From Ascaphus truei (lineage: Eukaryota; Chordata; Amphibia; Anura; Ascaphidae), in contig CM071568.1 in assembly GCA_036426205.1 (NCBI GenBank), forward strand, positions 46,516,483-46,580,482: 64,000 nucleotides of DNA, given 5' to 3'. The notes under the pieces were generated by a model. The model searched no databases, was not told the DNA's origin, and saw only the letters and a list, made by a program, of their open reading frames with translations. Shown one piece after another: positions 9,550-22,100 of this stretch. The position numbers were made by a program, and so were the translations under genes. The first letter of the stretch is position 1. Each line of letters starts with the position of its first letter.

Positions 9550-10235
9550 GATTCCTGTAATGCAGCGCAGAACAGCGCATCACAGGCTCCTATAATGCAT
9601 CTCGGAGCAGCACAGGCTCATGTAATGCATCTCGGAGCAGCACAGGCTCATGTAATGCATCTCGGAGCAGCACAGGCACCTGTAATGCAGCGCAGAGCAG
9701 CGCATCACAGGCTCCTATAATGCATCTCGGAGCAGCACAGGCTCCTGTAATGCAGCGCAGAGCAGCACAGGCACCTGTAATGCAGCGCAGAGCAGCACAT
9801 CACATGCTCCTATAATGCATCTCGGAGCAGCACAGGCTCCTATAATGCATCTCGGAGCAACGTATCATAAGGTCCTGTAATGCAGCGCAGAGCAGCGCAT
9901 CATAAGGTCCCGTAATGCAGCGCAGCGCAGAGCAGGCTCCTATAATGCATCTCGGAGCAGCACAGGCACCTGTAATGCAGCGCAGAGCAGCACAGGCACC
10001 TGTAATGCATCGCAGAGCAGCACAGGCACCTGTAATGCATCGCAGAGCAACGCATCATGAGGTCCTGTAATGCAGCGCAGAGCAGCGCATCATAAGGTCC
10101 TGTAATGCAGCGCAGAGCAGCGCATCATAAGGTCCTGTAATGCAGCGCAGAGCAGCGCATCATAAGGTCCTGTAATGCAGCGAAGAGCAGCGCATCATAA
10201 GGTCATGTAATGCAGCGCATCACAGGCTCCTGAAA
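9550..10235 (+). repeat. Minisatellite, about 30-nt unit, roughly 20 copies
   Basis: The unit is of the form TGTAATGCAGCGCAGAGCAG followed by CACAGGCACC, with variants ATGCATCTCGGAGCAG and GCGCATCATAAGGTCC. Copies are grouped by variant, which suggests local unequal exchange. The array begins about 65 nt after the 142-nt alternative exon. It is partly open in one frame but is intronic. Confidence 0.9.
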
Positions 10236-10993
10236 GGCACTCAAATGTTTTTATTTTTAATCAAATTATTTCGATTTAGCAAGTAATTTCACCTCCATCT
10301 GCCTGGTTTAATGGCTGGTATTTGGAGAATCCAGACAATCAATATGCACTGTTTATGGAAGTCTGTGCGTGATTTTTCTATTTGTATCAATATTAAAATG
10401 TTTAATCCGTGCTTTTGAATAATTTACTAAGTCTCTTCTAACAATGACACCAACTGCTCAATTTTAGCTTTTAGCCGCTGAAATTATCTGTTGATTTGTT
10501 TTAGTAATATTTGCTCTTTCTGCATCATCTGTTAATTGTATTGTCTTGGTAACTAAATAAATCCTAGTTCCAAATTTAACTAGTGTGCCAGATCTGAAGA
10601 ATCAATTTGTAGATTATTGACAATACAAGGAATGTTGTTGAAAGAACCATGTATTTTATTCAGACATTGTACAAATGATTTTAATGATGTAACTGAAGTT
10701 GCCTATTAATTTAAATGCACTCGGTTTTCACATTTACTAGCTCTCTACTATTGGAGATAAAACATCATTTATACCTTCTTTTTGAAATATTTGAATATGT
10801 TAGTGTAGTTAGAAAATAGGTTTCTGTTAAGTTTTTTTTTTTTTTTTCTAACAATGCAACTTATAGAGTCACAAGTTATTTGGGATGCTTTTGTAATTCA
10901 TTCATTCATAAAATACACGTAGAAATTGGAAAATGAAGCCACTCAAACAGAGTAATGTATTAGTTAAGACTGGTAGCAGCAGATTGGTACTAC

Positions 10994-11070
10994 AGTACTT
11001 CACTTAAAAGATTAAACCACCCCAACAAAATCAGTACTTCCCTTAAAAGATTAAACCACCCCAACAAAAT
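10994..11070 (+). repeat. Direct tandem duplication of about 38 nt
   Basis: CAGTACTTC, one or two variable bases, then TTAAAAGATTAAACCACCCC and AACAAAAT occurs twice in a row, with only one or two differences. Confidence 0.85.
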
Positions 11071-11846
11071 CAAAGGGAAGACATGATATATTCTGATTTA
11101 TGCAGTTAATGTTGTGCTGATCTATTTCTAACTTTAATTTTTTTATTATTGATTATTTCGCTGGCATCAACTGCTAACATAGCACCTTATGTTGTCTTTG
11201 AGTGTGAATAACAACGCCCATTTTAATCACCCAGGGTGGCAGATTTTCAGAAAGTGATATCCCCAGAATTCAACTGCAGAATGTAAAAAGTGTGGGATTA
11301 TTAAATTCACCCTACACCCCCCACCCCCACACAGAAAGGACTTCCCAACGGTAAAAAGAAAGGAGACATTTTCATTTTTTTTTAATGATTAGTAGAGGCA
11401 TTAAGTCAGCAATAATGTACAGGTATGAAACTGGCAATCACTCAGAAATAGCTAAATGATTCAGTTAGGTGGGTGGATTCCGTGTCCCTTCATTCATCCA
11501 GTGTCACCAGAAACATGTCTAGAATCAACACACCTGTTTATAACGGAGTGATGATTATGTCCTCATATATACAAACATAGAACCCGAAGGAGGCTCTCCA
11601 CCAAGTTATTAAGTCTGTCAACTACAATGTGATTTACAGCATACTCATGCACTGTACTTATCAGTACCTATCTTTAATCCTTTCAGGGCTGGAGGCTTGT
11701 AATACATTGCTATGCATCAGTAAAAGATGTATGAGAACATGTAGGAAAGACTTGCCTTTAATATCTGTTTCTTGAAGCTCCTACTTAACCAGTGTCAGTT
11801 TAATGGCAAAAGTGTATGTATATATATATGTATATGTATATATATT

Positions 11847-11981
11847 TAGGATATATTATATATAAAAATAAAAAATATGTATATACATACATATATACAT
11901 ACATATATATATACATATATACATATACATATATATACATACATTTTTTTTATTTTTATATATAATATAATATATCCTAAA
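11847..11981. repeat. AT-rich long inverted repeat
   Basis: TTTAGGATATATTATATATA is mirrored at the right as TATATAATATATCCTAAA, and AAAATAAAAAATATG as CATTTTTTTTATTTT. The centre is TATACATACATA-type repeat. Confidence 0.75.
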
Positions 11982-12164
11982 GGCAAAAAGGCGTTTTATA
12001 AAATATATCCAATGTGAATTTCTACTTGCAACACAATCACCTTTGAAACATACTACTGATTTGCAGGTTTTGCAAATCTAATTATGATCAGCTAATACAT
12101 GGTCGATATTTCAGTTTATAATAAGTAATTAAATGTAACAAAAATTGCAAATAAAAATATCACT

Positions 12165-12480
12165 TGTGAGCACATTCACATGCCTCAGACAAGTCTGAAA
12201 CCCTGCCTTTCCTCATTAACTCTTAGCATACAGTGCTTCCACTGCAGCCAGGGATTCTGGGTAAGGCCATGCAAATGAGCACACACAAGGTGTCACTCTT
12301 AACTTCTTATCCATTTTAACACGGACTCTTATGAGCTTATGCCTGCCGTATTACCCACTTTTCAGCACAGCTGGGGTTAAAGAAGTGCATGGCCAGTAAA
12401 CCCACTCACAGACAGCTGTTGTGACCTTTTACATCTCATCAGTGTGAAGCTGGTTATACTGGCTTTCCAATGAAATTTAA
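12165..12480 (+). repeat. Dispersed repeat with octamer motif, copy 1
   Basis: It shares with 14030-14345, 32925-33262, 58540-58770 and 63945-64000 the ordered blocks CTTCCACTGCAGC, GGGATTCTGGG, CATGCAAATGAGCACAC and CACAGACAGC. ATGCAAAT is the octamer-binding motif, present in several copies. The class is unknown. Confidence 0.7.
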
Positions 12481-12640
12481 GGAAAGCGTAATTGCAGAAG
12501 CAACCCAAATATCACTAAAATAATGGTACTAGTTATAAAATAATTTTCTAAGTGGTATTTGTTTTTATTACGCCTTATGATTCTATTCCTTTCCCTCTGT
12601 GTTTGGGTGATCTTAAATCGTCATTTCCTTTCTGAAACAG

Positions 12641-13055
12641 ACAACTGCAAAGCTTTTAGAGAGCTCACATCAGCAGCATGGATTTCTTTCCCTCACTTAC
12701 ACAAAAGCTGTTACTAGAAACGTTCGACACAAGTTGACCTCAAGAAGTGAACGGAGCCCTCGGAGTTTCCAGAAACTGTCTGAAGGCCTCACGGACGGTT
12801 CCCCTCGTTTCCTTCACGAGATCCTAGTTTCGGCACAGGCCTTTGACATTGTCCTCTTCTTCCCTTTGCTCAATGCAATCTCAAGTATTTTTGAGGCCGG
12901 GCGTCAGCGCAACCAGAAGGAGAAACGTAAATCTTCTGGGCAGCCCATGAGATCTCACACTCTGACCTCACGGAATTTGCCTCTGATCTACATCAACACC
13001 AATGTCATCAGAGTCTTCTTTCTCAAAGCTGAGGAAAAACAGCCAAGCTCAGGAG
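12641..13055 (+). CDS. VPS13B: VPS13B exon, 415 nt
   Basis: The acceptor is TCTGAAACAG and the donor GGAG-GTATGT. The frame is open from the first base: TTAKLLESSHQQHGFLSLTY, then TKAVTRNVRHKLTSRSERSP, KLSEGLTDGSPRFLHEIL, AFDIVLFFPLLNAISSIFEA, QKEKRKSSGQPMRSHTLTSR and NLPLIYINTNVIRVFFLKAE. This follows the human protein closely (for example KLSEGLMDGSPHFLHEIL from memory), with most changes conservative. The exon starts in phase 0, which demands exactly one of the two preceding alternative exons, and ends one base into a codon. It lies in the long central groove-forming part of this lipid-transfer protein. Confidence 0.96.
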
Positions 13056-13345
13056 GTATGTGGAAAGGTTGGAAGCATGTTGGATGAGATTAAATATTTG
13101 TTGTTGCTGTGTATAATTGTCCCAAAAACCCAATGACCGTGATGTTCTCAAACAAAAAATGGTCAGTTCAAAAGGATATTGGTTCCAGATTATTAGCAGA
13201 CATTCTTTTATAATGCCATTTGAGATAAACTCGTATTATGATTCAGCTTTTCCCCCAAACATATGACTTACAAAAAATTCTTACTGTTGGTTGACATTAT
13301 TAATGTGTTTCCTATTGTTTGATTTTCGGGGCCATGGATTCTAAG

Positions 13346-13450
13346 GCCGCACTTATACTGCCGGTGACGCAACCGATGACATCACCCGTCGCCATTGCGA
13401 TAGTTGTAATTTAAATGTAGGCGACGTCACTGGCTACAAGGCCAGTTACG
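13346..13450. mobile_element. Fragment of Harbinger-like MITE
   Basis: TAAGGCCGCACTTATACTGCC resembles the end of the element at 36241-36512 (TTAGGCCGCGCGTATAGTGCC). It runs into Penelope-like sequence at about 13451 and has no right end. Confidence 0.45.
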
Positions 13451-13735
13451 TCAGAAAGGGGGGTGGCAGAGGGATGGAGAAGCTCTCTGATTGGCACAAG
13501 GTGTTGAAATGTAAGCGGGTGTTGCATTTGTGTGCATGTGTGTGGGTACTATGGGGTCCCTATTGGTATAAAGGGATAGAATTACATTGTACATTTGTAT
13601 GTGTAAGAGGCAGGTGTGTGTGCATTCATACAGCGCAGTATTCATAGACATGGGCATTAGCACTCGTGGGGAGAGAGTTCTCTTGTGTAGTGGCTCATGA
13701 AGTTGCAATCTCGGTTTAGGCCACTAGTGAGTGTC
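13451..13735 (-). mobile_element. Penelope-like element 3' region, inverted fragment
   Basis: On the minus strand a translated segment containing CLLHIQMYNVILSLYTNRD aligns with CLLHILILLVFPSLYTNRD in the + strand segment at 43208-43380. Both lie beside ISTP-(C/T) and THTF/THMH-like residues, so the similarity extends beyond the short block. The 43-kb copy is attached to a Penelope-like GIY-YIG C-terminus, which gives the assignment. Confidence 0.55.
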
Positions 13736-13834
13736 CCAAATAGTTTAATAAATTTGTATTATAATATTATATATATCATTTTTACCCTTTTAAACTGCTG
13801 ACCCTGCTCTCTTGAACCCTGTTTTAGCTTCTAT

Positions 13835-13980
13835 ACAATTTTCCTGGACATAATAAGCCTTAGGGGGCGCTTATAGCACACGCGATGTGACGGCGACGCT
13901 GCGTCAAAACAAATGCATTGTCGCCGTCACGTGCACTATAAGCGCAGCCTAAGGATTATTATGTCCAGGAAAATTGTATA
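13835..13980. repeat. Palindromic element, nested hairpins
   Basis: ATACAATTTTCCTGGACATAAT is mirrored by ATTATGTCCAGGAAAATTGTAT. Between the arms lies a second inverted repeat, GCGCTTATAG...GTGACGGCGAC, mirrored by GTCGCCGTCAC...CTATAAGCGC. The inner part resembles Harbinger-like MITE ends bounded by CCTTAGG and CCTAAGG. Confidence 0.8.
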
Positions 13981-14029
13981 AAAACAAACAAACAAACAAA
14001 AAAAAATATATATATAGCAAATGGAAATA

Positions 14030-14345
14030 TAACTATGCTCATTTGCATGTCTGAGGCAGGTCTGCAACCTCGCCTTTCACCATTATCACCCAGCACACAG
14101 CACTTCCACTGCAGCAAGGGATTCTGGGAAATGACATGCAAATGAGCACACAGTGCCACTTTTTGCTTCAAAACCATTTTATACATGGTTCCCTATAGGC
14201 TTAAGCTTGCTGCATGGTCACAGCTTTAAGCACAGCCAGGGTTAAGATGCATAGCCAGCAAACCCACCCACAGACAGCCGCTTCAACCTTAATGGGTCTC
14301 ATCAGTGTGGGGTTGGTTACACTGGCTATGCAAAGCTGAAGCAAT
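14030..14345 (+). repeat. Dispersed repeat with octamer motif, copy 2
   Basis: This is the cleanest copy: CTCATTTGCATGTCTGAGGC, CACTTCCACTGCAGCAAGGG, CATGCAAATGAGCACACAG and CACAGACAGCCGC occur in order. Its inward-facing ATTTGCAT and ATGCAAAT motifs form an inverted octamer pair about 60 nt apart. Confidence 0.75.
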
Positions 14346-15022
14346 GAGGATGGGGTTTACCATACTTAGTTAAGTTATGGTGAGTAAAAAAAGTGACAAA
14401 AACCCTCCACAGCAAATATGACTCCGCAATGCTACATGAGGAGGGCCACTATTGAAGAACCGCCCGGGCTGGTATGTGCCTGCAATCCGCCCCTACCTAT
14501 AAATATGTTTGCCTTTTACTGTATAATGTTTTTATAACAACTGCACAAAGCTTAAGCTCCACATTGTGGTATTTGAAGTCTTTGATATAAACAGTTAGCA
14601 CTTGTAGCATTAATATGCTTTCCAAATATAAAACATATATTATTTTGTTTGAATACATTCATTAAAAAATCCACCCTACAATTTGTCTAGTGGCAGAGGA
14701 CAGCCCCCATAGAAAGTTCTGATACGTCACGATTTGTCCACTGAATGCTCTACTTTCCCTAGCTAGAATCAACATTAATACTGAGAATTCATGGTACTGA
14801 AGTCAAATGTTGATGTATCAATATATGACAACTGTTATAATATTAGAAAGTTATAATAAAGGTTTGTGTTGAAATACCGATGATGTAAAGCGATGAAAAA
14901 CGGTGCATAGTGTATTATTTTCAGTGTTCAATGAATAATACGTTTACCTTACACAGATTCTTATTTCATATTACTCATTTGTATGTTGTTGGTTTTTTTT
15001 TTTTTGTTTGTTTGTTTTTCAG
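14346..15022. other. VPS13B intron, no element recognised
   Basis: Plain AT-rich intron ends in a long T/TTTG tract and TTTTTCAG, the acceptor of the following exon. Confidence 0.5.
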
Positions 15023-15135
15023 TAAACCAGATCATAAATGAAGATACATTAGTTCTGAAGATTGGCTCTGTTTCCATGGCTCCCCAGGCTGACAACCCTC
15101 TGAGCAGGAGTGTCCTGAGAAAAGATATTTATCAG
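15023..15135 (+). CDS. VPS13B: VPS13B exon, 113 nt (last exon recognised in window)
   Basis: The acceptor is TTTGTTTTTCAG and the donor TATCAG-TAAGTT written as CAG-TAAG; the GT is formed by the last exon-side context ATCA-GTAAGT if one base is shifted, so the exact junction is placed by the codon for glutamine. Two bases complete a valine codon, then NQIINEDTLVLKIGSVSMAP and QADNPLSRSVLRKDIY(Q) follow. Human VPS13B has an almost identical run (EDTVVLKIGSVAMAPQADNP from memory). The exon should close its reading frame at or within one base of 15135. No later exon is found before the window edge. Confidence 0.93.
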
Positions 15136-15824
15136 TAAGTTCACTTGCTATTTCCTCTCCTTGAAAATTCCATCTATTGCATACAAGGCATTGTACAAAA
15201 GTAGAATGTAGACAGAAAGAGAATATAATGCTCGTGAATTAATGCTCACTGAATTAATTCTATTATACACCGTGACCATCTACCACCTCTCCATTCCTTC
15301 CCGCATAAGTACATTATATGTTGAAAATCACATTCACTATATGTTAAGAACTTATTTTATGTATTTTATAATTAAACATTAAGTTTTAATTGCCAAGGAG
15401 TGCAATTTCAAATGGGCTTCTAGTTGTTAGGCGTCGGCAACAAACATGCCTTCACCTCCCAATTGTTGTTAATTTATTGTACAAAAGTATGAGACACCCT
15501 GGAGCACACAACCTACTTCACACAGGCTCTCTCTGTAATTATCATCATGGGCATTGTTTGTCCACTAAGGGTTCCGCAGCACCCTGGGGTGTCATGTGAG
15601 TTCAAAAGGGGGCCACAGGATCTCCCCATTCTCCCAGAGCATGGAAAAAGCAAGGCAGTTGCCTCCATCCTGATTGCCTGCACTACACAGTAGCAACCAA
15701 TCAGGATTGGGGATTGAGGCCAAGCAGAGCAGGAAGCAACTTGGACAGCAGAGAGGCCATGATTGGTGTCTCTGTGTATCTGTTTTGTCTTGTTTATTTT
15801 TCAGTGTATGTCCTGTTTATTGTT

Positions 15825-15985
15825 ATTATATTTTATTTGTAAAGCGCCAACATATTCTACAGCGTGGTTCAATGATGTACAGTTTTGTATATTACAAAAA
15901 CAAACGGTTACATACAAGTGAGGACAAACACGAACAAAGAGGTAACGAGGGCTCTGCTCATGAGAGCTTACAATCTAGAGGTTAT
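15825..15985 (+). repeat. Dispersed repeat shared with 6340-6478
   Basis: It contains TAAAGCGCCAACATATTCTAC, GAGGACAAACACGAACAAAG, CTGCTCATGAGAGC and TTACAATCTAGAGG in the same order as the 6.3-kb copy. Confidence 0.65.
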
Positions 15986-16103
15986 TTTTCTGTCTGTCCT
16001 CTTTTTATTCTATGACAATGTTTTATTTTCGTGTGTAACTGTCTGTCCCATGTGTGTGTATAGCAGTGTGTGTGTAGTGATCTGTCTTGTGTGTAGTGAT
16101 CTG

Positions 16104-16147
<44 letters not shown>
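16104..16147 (+). repeat. (GT)n microsatellite
   Basis: About 20 uninterrupted GT units follow a short TGTGTAGTGATCTGTC duplication at 16072-16103. Confidence 0.9.
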
Positions 16148-16151
<4 letters not shown>

Positions 16152-17870
16152 ACTATTTTGGGGGTGTCTCGGCAACTGAACATTATGAATAGTCAGTGGT
16201 GCCTCTAGAGAAAAAAGGGGGCTTATTCTATAGCCGCATAAGTGGTCGGTCAGGCAGTTTTCGGACGAAGTTCCCCATTGAAGCCAGTCTGGAATTTTCG
16301 GCCTAAAATGTCCAGATCGTCTGCTTTACAAGATATAGAATACGCTCCTTACTGTTTACTTTTACCATCTCATCCAGTTGACCATTTACAGATATTAATA
16401 TAGTTACCTGCTGTATTATTTACTTTGTTCAGTGAAAGACACCTCACGTTGTTCAACTTAGTCAGATTGTTGGTTTACTAACCATTGAAGACAGGTTGCT
16501 ATCCATGTATATTTAGTGTGTGAGGCTATATACCTCAGTTAGTGTTATCACATATAGCTGGATCATTGAGGTTTAATTAGCCAATTAATTACTGTAAAAC
16601 TGAATGAGGAGAACCGATTTGTATTATTTCCTATTGGTGTGTACTTCAAAAAAGAGTGGACACAAGAACACCTTGTTATGATTATGGAGTTTTTTTCTTT
16701 AGCTTTATGTATGAAAAATGAAAAGTGCCTAGTTATACTTAAATATAAGCATCTGAAACACAGAACTGTTGATACTTGGATCAAAGCTGTAAAACAAAAT
16801 ATCAAACTTCTAAAGGAAAAAATCGCAGTATACTGATTTTCTGTGAAATATCATGCTCTGGTTTATGTCACCTAGTGATTTAAACCACATTGATCATAAG
16901 GGCAGCAAAACTGGCAAATAGATGTAATCAAGATTACAATAGAAGAATACATGACATTGAATGGAATTGGCACTGTTGCCAGACTTGAAAGCACGCACAC
17001 AAATGGTACCAAGTGAGAAAAGTCACAGAGAGCCCAGCTGAGTGAGTGTGTTAGCATAAGCAATGCTTCCTGAGCAACAGATCCTTGTCTGCTTCTCAGA
17101 TGTGGCAACATTCATGTTCTAAAGTGTTTCCTACTGAACTTCAACAGATGTTATAAAAATGAAATACTTTTCTAGCTATAAACAATTTACATTCTGGTAA
17201 ATGACAATCACTGCCCTTCCTGGATCATATATCGCAGATATTTTTTTATGATCATTTTACAAAGAAACTTTGCTGCTGATAAGGGCTGCAGTGCATTGCG
17301 TAGCAAAGTTAGTTACATTATGCCCGAGGTTCGAAGATCAAAACGAGTAAGATTTGTTGGTTATGTACCAAAAGGTAACATTTTAATGCCTTTATTCTGA
17401 CTTCAAAGAGAGAGATTTTGTTAAAGTCGATGGAGCCTCTGATGTTTGAAAGGAGACTTACATTTAAAGATTGAGTTACAGCTCGTGTGTACGGCATAAT
17501 AGGCTTGGTTACATTATTTAAGACTATAGGAGCTTTAGCGTTTCCTTCACCTTTTCAATATTGCCTTGGCATGGAGCATATTGTTGAGCAATAGGAAAAG
17601 CACTTCAGGTTACCAATGAGCTAATAAATTATGGAAAAGAGAACTTTACAAAAAAACAAAAAATCTTGCAAATAACACGTGATCTCTAGTTGTGACTGCA
17701 GCATATACTGTAACTAACCTTCTGTAATGCCGATATATATGTGAGTGTACCTGAACATCAGCCACTCACTTTTAAAGAGTGGACTTTGTTTCCCCCTTTA
17801 ATAAAAGCCTGTATTGTTGTGCGTACTCTACTTTGTCAGTTATGTAACTATTAAGTAGATAGGGAGAGGG
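16148..17870. other. Intron, nothing recognised
   Basis: The open frames at about 16563-17111 show no domain. Base composition is ordinary AT-rich intron. Confidence 0.45.
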
Positions 17871-18124
17871 AGTGGCTCAGTGAGTAAAGACACTGACTGG
17901 CACTGAGTTTGAAGCAGGCGAGCCTGGTTCAATTCCCGGTATCGGCTCCTTGTGACCTTGGGCAAGTCACTTTATCTCCCTGTGCCTCAGGCACCAAAAA
18001 CATAGATTGTAAGCTCCACGGGGCAGGGACCTGTGCCTGCAAAATGTCTCTGTAAAGCGCTACGTAAAGCTAGCAGCGCTATACAAGAACATGCTATTAT
18101 TATTATTATATTATTATTATTATA
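17871..18124 (+). mobile_element. tRNA-derived SINE with L2-like tail, copy 2
   Basis: Box A-like GTGGCTCAGTGAGT and box B-like GGTTCAATTCC mark a tRNA-type promoter. The body CCTTGGGCAAGTCACTTTAT resembles MIR cores. The tail AGATTGTAAGCTCCACGGGG and AAGCGCTACGTAAAG...GCGCTATA resembles the L2 3' end at 22035-22200. It ends in (ATT)n. This copy is closer to full length than the one at 2517. Confidence 0.85.
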
Positions 18125-19162
18125 GACATTGGAATTTACAAACTTTTAACACCACTTGAGGCCACGTTATATATCAGAACGAGACTTCTCCTGCATTAAA
18201 CTGCCGATCGTTCAGAAAACGGTGTCTATAATTTCGTATATAATCTGCAGGTGATGGAAACGATGCTCTCAGTGATTTTGTACCAAACTGCAGTCCTTGG
18301 TAAAGGCACAGCAAAGCAAAACCAAAAACCGTTCGAACCCCTTTATCTTCACACTTGGTTTCCATGATTATTTGATAGAAACCAAACTTCCTCGGCGCCT
18401 ACTCAACAGCATGAAATACGTTGCCGGCTCGGGAAATACCCGTGTGTTCATCACACATTATGTACAAATTGTATCATTAGTCGCCACTTGGTAGTGAAAG
18501 GGTTTACTCCAACCGTGCAACTTGACATTTTGCATCGATTACTAAATGATCATGGAATCAATTTAAATTGCCTAACACAGGTAGCCTAACTTGGCAGCAT
18601 TAATGGAAAGTAAATGAAAACAAACTCAACACAGATGGCAGGAAGAACTCTTCTCTTTAAGAACCATAAATGTGTTAAATGACCTACAAGCCAAAGTTGA
18701 TGGCAGCTAAACATCTCGTTTAAAAAAAATAATTATACTGTGTTCTTTGGGGACCAAATGTAGAAATAGAATAGAACCACAGTAGGCATAAAATCTCTAG
18801 CTCATTCTTTAAAATGATGCTTTTTGAACTGCGATCCAGGTACTGCAGCACTAAACTTTCAGGAAAATAAATTAAAATGAAGCGATGTAAAACAATACAA
18901 TAGCAGTAAATTGCATGTGATAGCTTATACGTTATGAGAGTAACTACTTCCAGAATAATGACCGATTTTAATAATAGATTAAAACGATGTTTATATTTAA
19001 ACTGTTGGTCAGAATCTCAAATTAGTATAACCGAGGCTTTTGGTACAGTAAGGTCAGTAGCTATAACTAATGTATGAACACAGAGAGTATCTTGGTTAAA
19101 TGGCAATAAAAAAAACCTGGATTCATTTTAATACGAATATGTTGTTTATATGTTATATATAT
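18125..19162. other. Intron, nothing recognised
   Basis: No exon, RNA gene or repeat family was identified. The region ends in a short AT run that forms the 5' junction of the LINE. Confidence 0.45.
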
Positions 19163-22100
19163 ATACATGACTTTACATGACTTCTTTCTCTCTCACTCCC
19201 TGCTTCTCTTTGCTATAACTGAGACCTGGCTCACTCAGTCTGACTCTGCTCTGGAAGCTGCCCTCTCCTATGGTGGCCTTTCCTTCTCCCACACTCCGCG
19301 CCCTGATGGCAGGGGTGGAGGCGTGGGGCTCCTGCTCTCCTCTCTGTTGTTACCGAACCCTTCCTATTCCTCCCTCTCTTGCTTTTCCCTCCTTTGAGGC
19401 TCACACTGTCCAGATCTTCTCTCCTCTCCCTGTTCATGTGGCGGTCATCTATCGCCCACCTACCTCTACTCATCCCCCTTCTGCCTTTCTCTCTCACTTT
19501 GAATCCTGGCTCTCTTTCTTTCTCTCCTCAGACTCCCCTGTTCTTCTCCTTGGGGACTTCAATTGCCACATTGATGACCCCTCTCTCTCTTGGGCTTCCC
19601 GCTTTCTTTCTCTTACCTCTTCTTTTGGCCTTCAACAGTGGACTGCAGCCAGCACCCACAAGGATGGCCACTACTTAGACCTGGTTTTCACTAAAAACTT
19701 CTCTCTCTCTGATTTCTCCATTTCCCCTTTTCCTCTCTCTGACCATCATCTCATCTCATTCTCTTTATCTCGCTTCTCCCCTTCTCCACCTCCATCTACC
19801 CCCCGGTTCTGCAGAAACCTGCGCTCTATTCACTTACCTGACTTTGAGTCCACTTTACGCTCCTCCCTCTCCTCTCTCAGCTCTGCTACAGACCCTGACA
19901 ACCTGGTCAGAAAGTACAACTCTGTCTTGTCCTCGTCTCTTGATCTACATGCCCCGCTTTCTCTCTGCCGCCCTCGCCCTTCGAACCCTAGACCCTGGCT
20001 AAATTCCCACACGCGCATGCTGCGTTCCTCCACTCGTTCCTCTGAACGCCTCTGGAGGAAGTCTCACACTCTCGCAGACTTCCTTCACTACAAATTTATG
20101 CTATCCTGTTTCAACTCTGCCCTCTCGCAAGCTAAACAAGCCTACTTTTCTGCACTAATCAACATGCACAAGTCTAACCCACGCCGACTGTTCTCTGTCT
20201 TTGATACTCTACTCAAACCACCCTCAGCTGCCTCTCCTTCCTCCATCTCCGCTCAGGACTTTGCTGACTATTTTAAGGAAAAGGTGGAATCCATACGGCA
20301 GAACATCCCCTCTGTTTCTTCCCCCCATCCTACACCTGTTCCTAACTCTCTTCCTGCCTTCCTTGACTCTTTTTCCACTGTCTCAGAGGAGGATGTGTCG
20401 CTGTTGATCGCCTCTTCTCCCTCTACCACTTGCCCTCTTGACCCCATTCCCTCCCATCTCCTAAAACCTCTAGCTCCTACTATAATCCCTACGCTTACAC
20501 ACATTTTTAACTCCTCCCTCTGCTCTGGAACCTTTCCATCCTCCTTCAAACATGCAACAGTCATACCATTACTCAAAAACAGCAAGCTTGACCCTACCTG
20601 TCTATCTAACTATCGACCTGTCTCCCTCCTGCCTTTTGCCTCTAAACTCCTTGAACGTCTTGTATTCTCTCGCTTGCTCCATTTTCTCAACACCTATTCT
20701 CTCCTAGACCCTCTACAATCTGGCTTCCGCACTGCTCACTCCACCGAAACAGCCCTCACTAAAATAACTGACGACCTCCATGCTGCCAAAGACAGAGTTC
20801 ATTACACTCTGCTCATATTACTCGACCTCTCTGCAGCATTTGACACAGTGGACCACCCTCTTCTTCTCCACATTCTCCATACTCTAGGTATTCGGAACAA
20901 AGCTCTATCCTGGATCTCATCCTACCTCTCCCATCGTACTTTTAGTGTCTCTTCTGCTAACACCTCCTCCTGCTCTATTGATCTCTCTGTGGGGGTACCC
21001 CAGGGCTCTGTCCTGGGACCTCTTCTCTTTTCTCTGTACACACTCTCTCTAGGTGACCTAATAACATCTTTTGGGTTTAATTATCACCTCTATGCCGACG
21101 ACACACAAATAATACTTTTCAACACCTGACCTTACACCTGCTGTACAAACCAAAGTTTCTGAATGTCTCTCTGCTATATCATCCTGTATGGCCCTCCGAC
21201 GCCTTAAACTCAACATGGCTAAAACAGAGCTCCTCATACTTCCTCCCAAACCTGGCCCTACTACCTCCTTCCACATTACTGTTGGAACTACAATCATTCA
21301 CCCAGTAGCCCAAGCACGCTGCCTAGGGGTCACACTCGACTCCTTTCTCACATTCGCCCCTCACATTCAAAACATTTCTAAAATTTGTCGCTTTTTCCTC
21401 TGCAATATAACAAAGATACGCCCTTTCCTCTGTTGTTCGACTGCTAAAACTCTGACTCAGGCCCTCATTCTCTCCCGTCTTGATTACTGTAACCTCCTGC
21501 TGTCTGGCCCTCCTGCCTCTCACCTGTCTCCCCTACAATCTATCCTAAATGCTGCTGCCAGAATCACTCTACTCTTTCCTAGATCTGTCTCAGCATCTCC
21601 CCACATGAAATCCCTCTCCTGGCTTCCGATCAAATACCGCATCTCACACTCCATTCTTCTCCTCACTTTTAAAGCTTTACATTCTTCTGCCCCTCCTTAC
21701 ATCTCATCCCTAATTTCTCGCTATGCACCATCCAGACTCTTGCGTTCTTCTCAAGGATGTCTTCTTTCTACCCCCTTTGTATCTAAAGCCCTCTCCCGCC
21801 TTAAACCTTTTTCACTGACTGCCCCACACCTCTGGAATGCCCTTCCCCTCAGTACCCGACTAGCACCCTCTCTATCCACCTTTAAGACCCACCTTAAGAC
21901 ACACTTGCTTAAAGAAGCATATGAATAGCACTGTGGATATTCTGAACACAGGATACATAAAGATTGGCCCCCTGCAGACGCACTTACCAGAAGTCCCTCC
22001 TACTGTCTCTGTACATTCTACCTACCTACCAATTAGACTGTAAGCTCCTCGGGGCAGGGACTCCTCTTCCGAAATGTTACTTTTATGTCTAAAGCACTTA

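Larger units (their letters stand above)
10236..12159. other. VPS13B intron, AT-rich, two local repeats
   Basis: The only structures seen are the 38-nt tandem duplication at 10994-11070 and the AT-rich palindrome at 11847-11981. There is no exon or named transposon. Confidence 0.5.

Noticed and set aside
9262..9720. A 152-codon open frame as a separate gene
   Set aside because: Only 9342-9483 is coding, as a VPS13B exon with good splice sites; the tail is intron and minisatellite.
9550..10235. CRISPR-like array of regularly spaced repeats
   Set aside because: Units are contiguous variants without unique spacers, and the context is a vertebrate intron.
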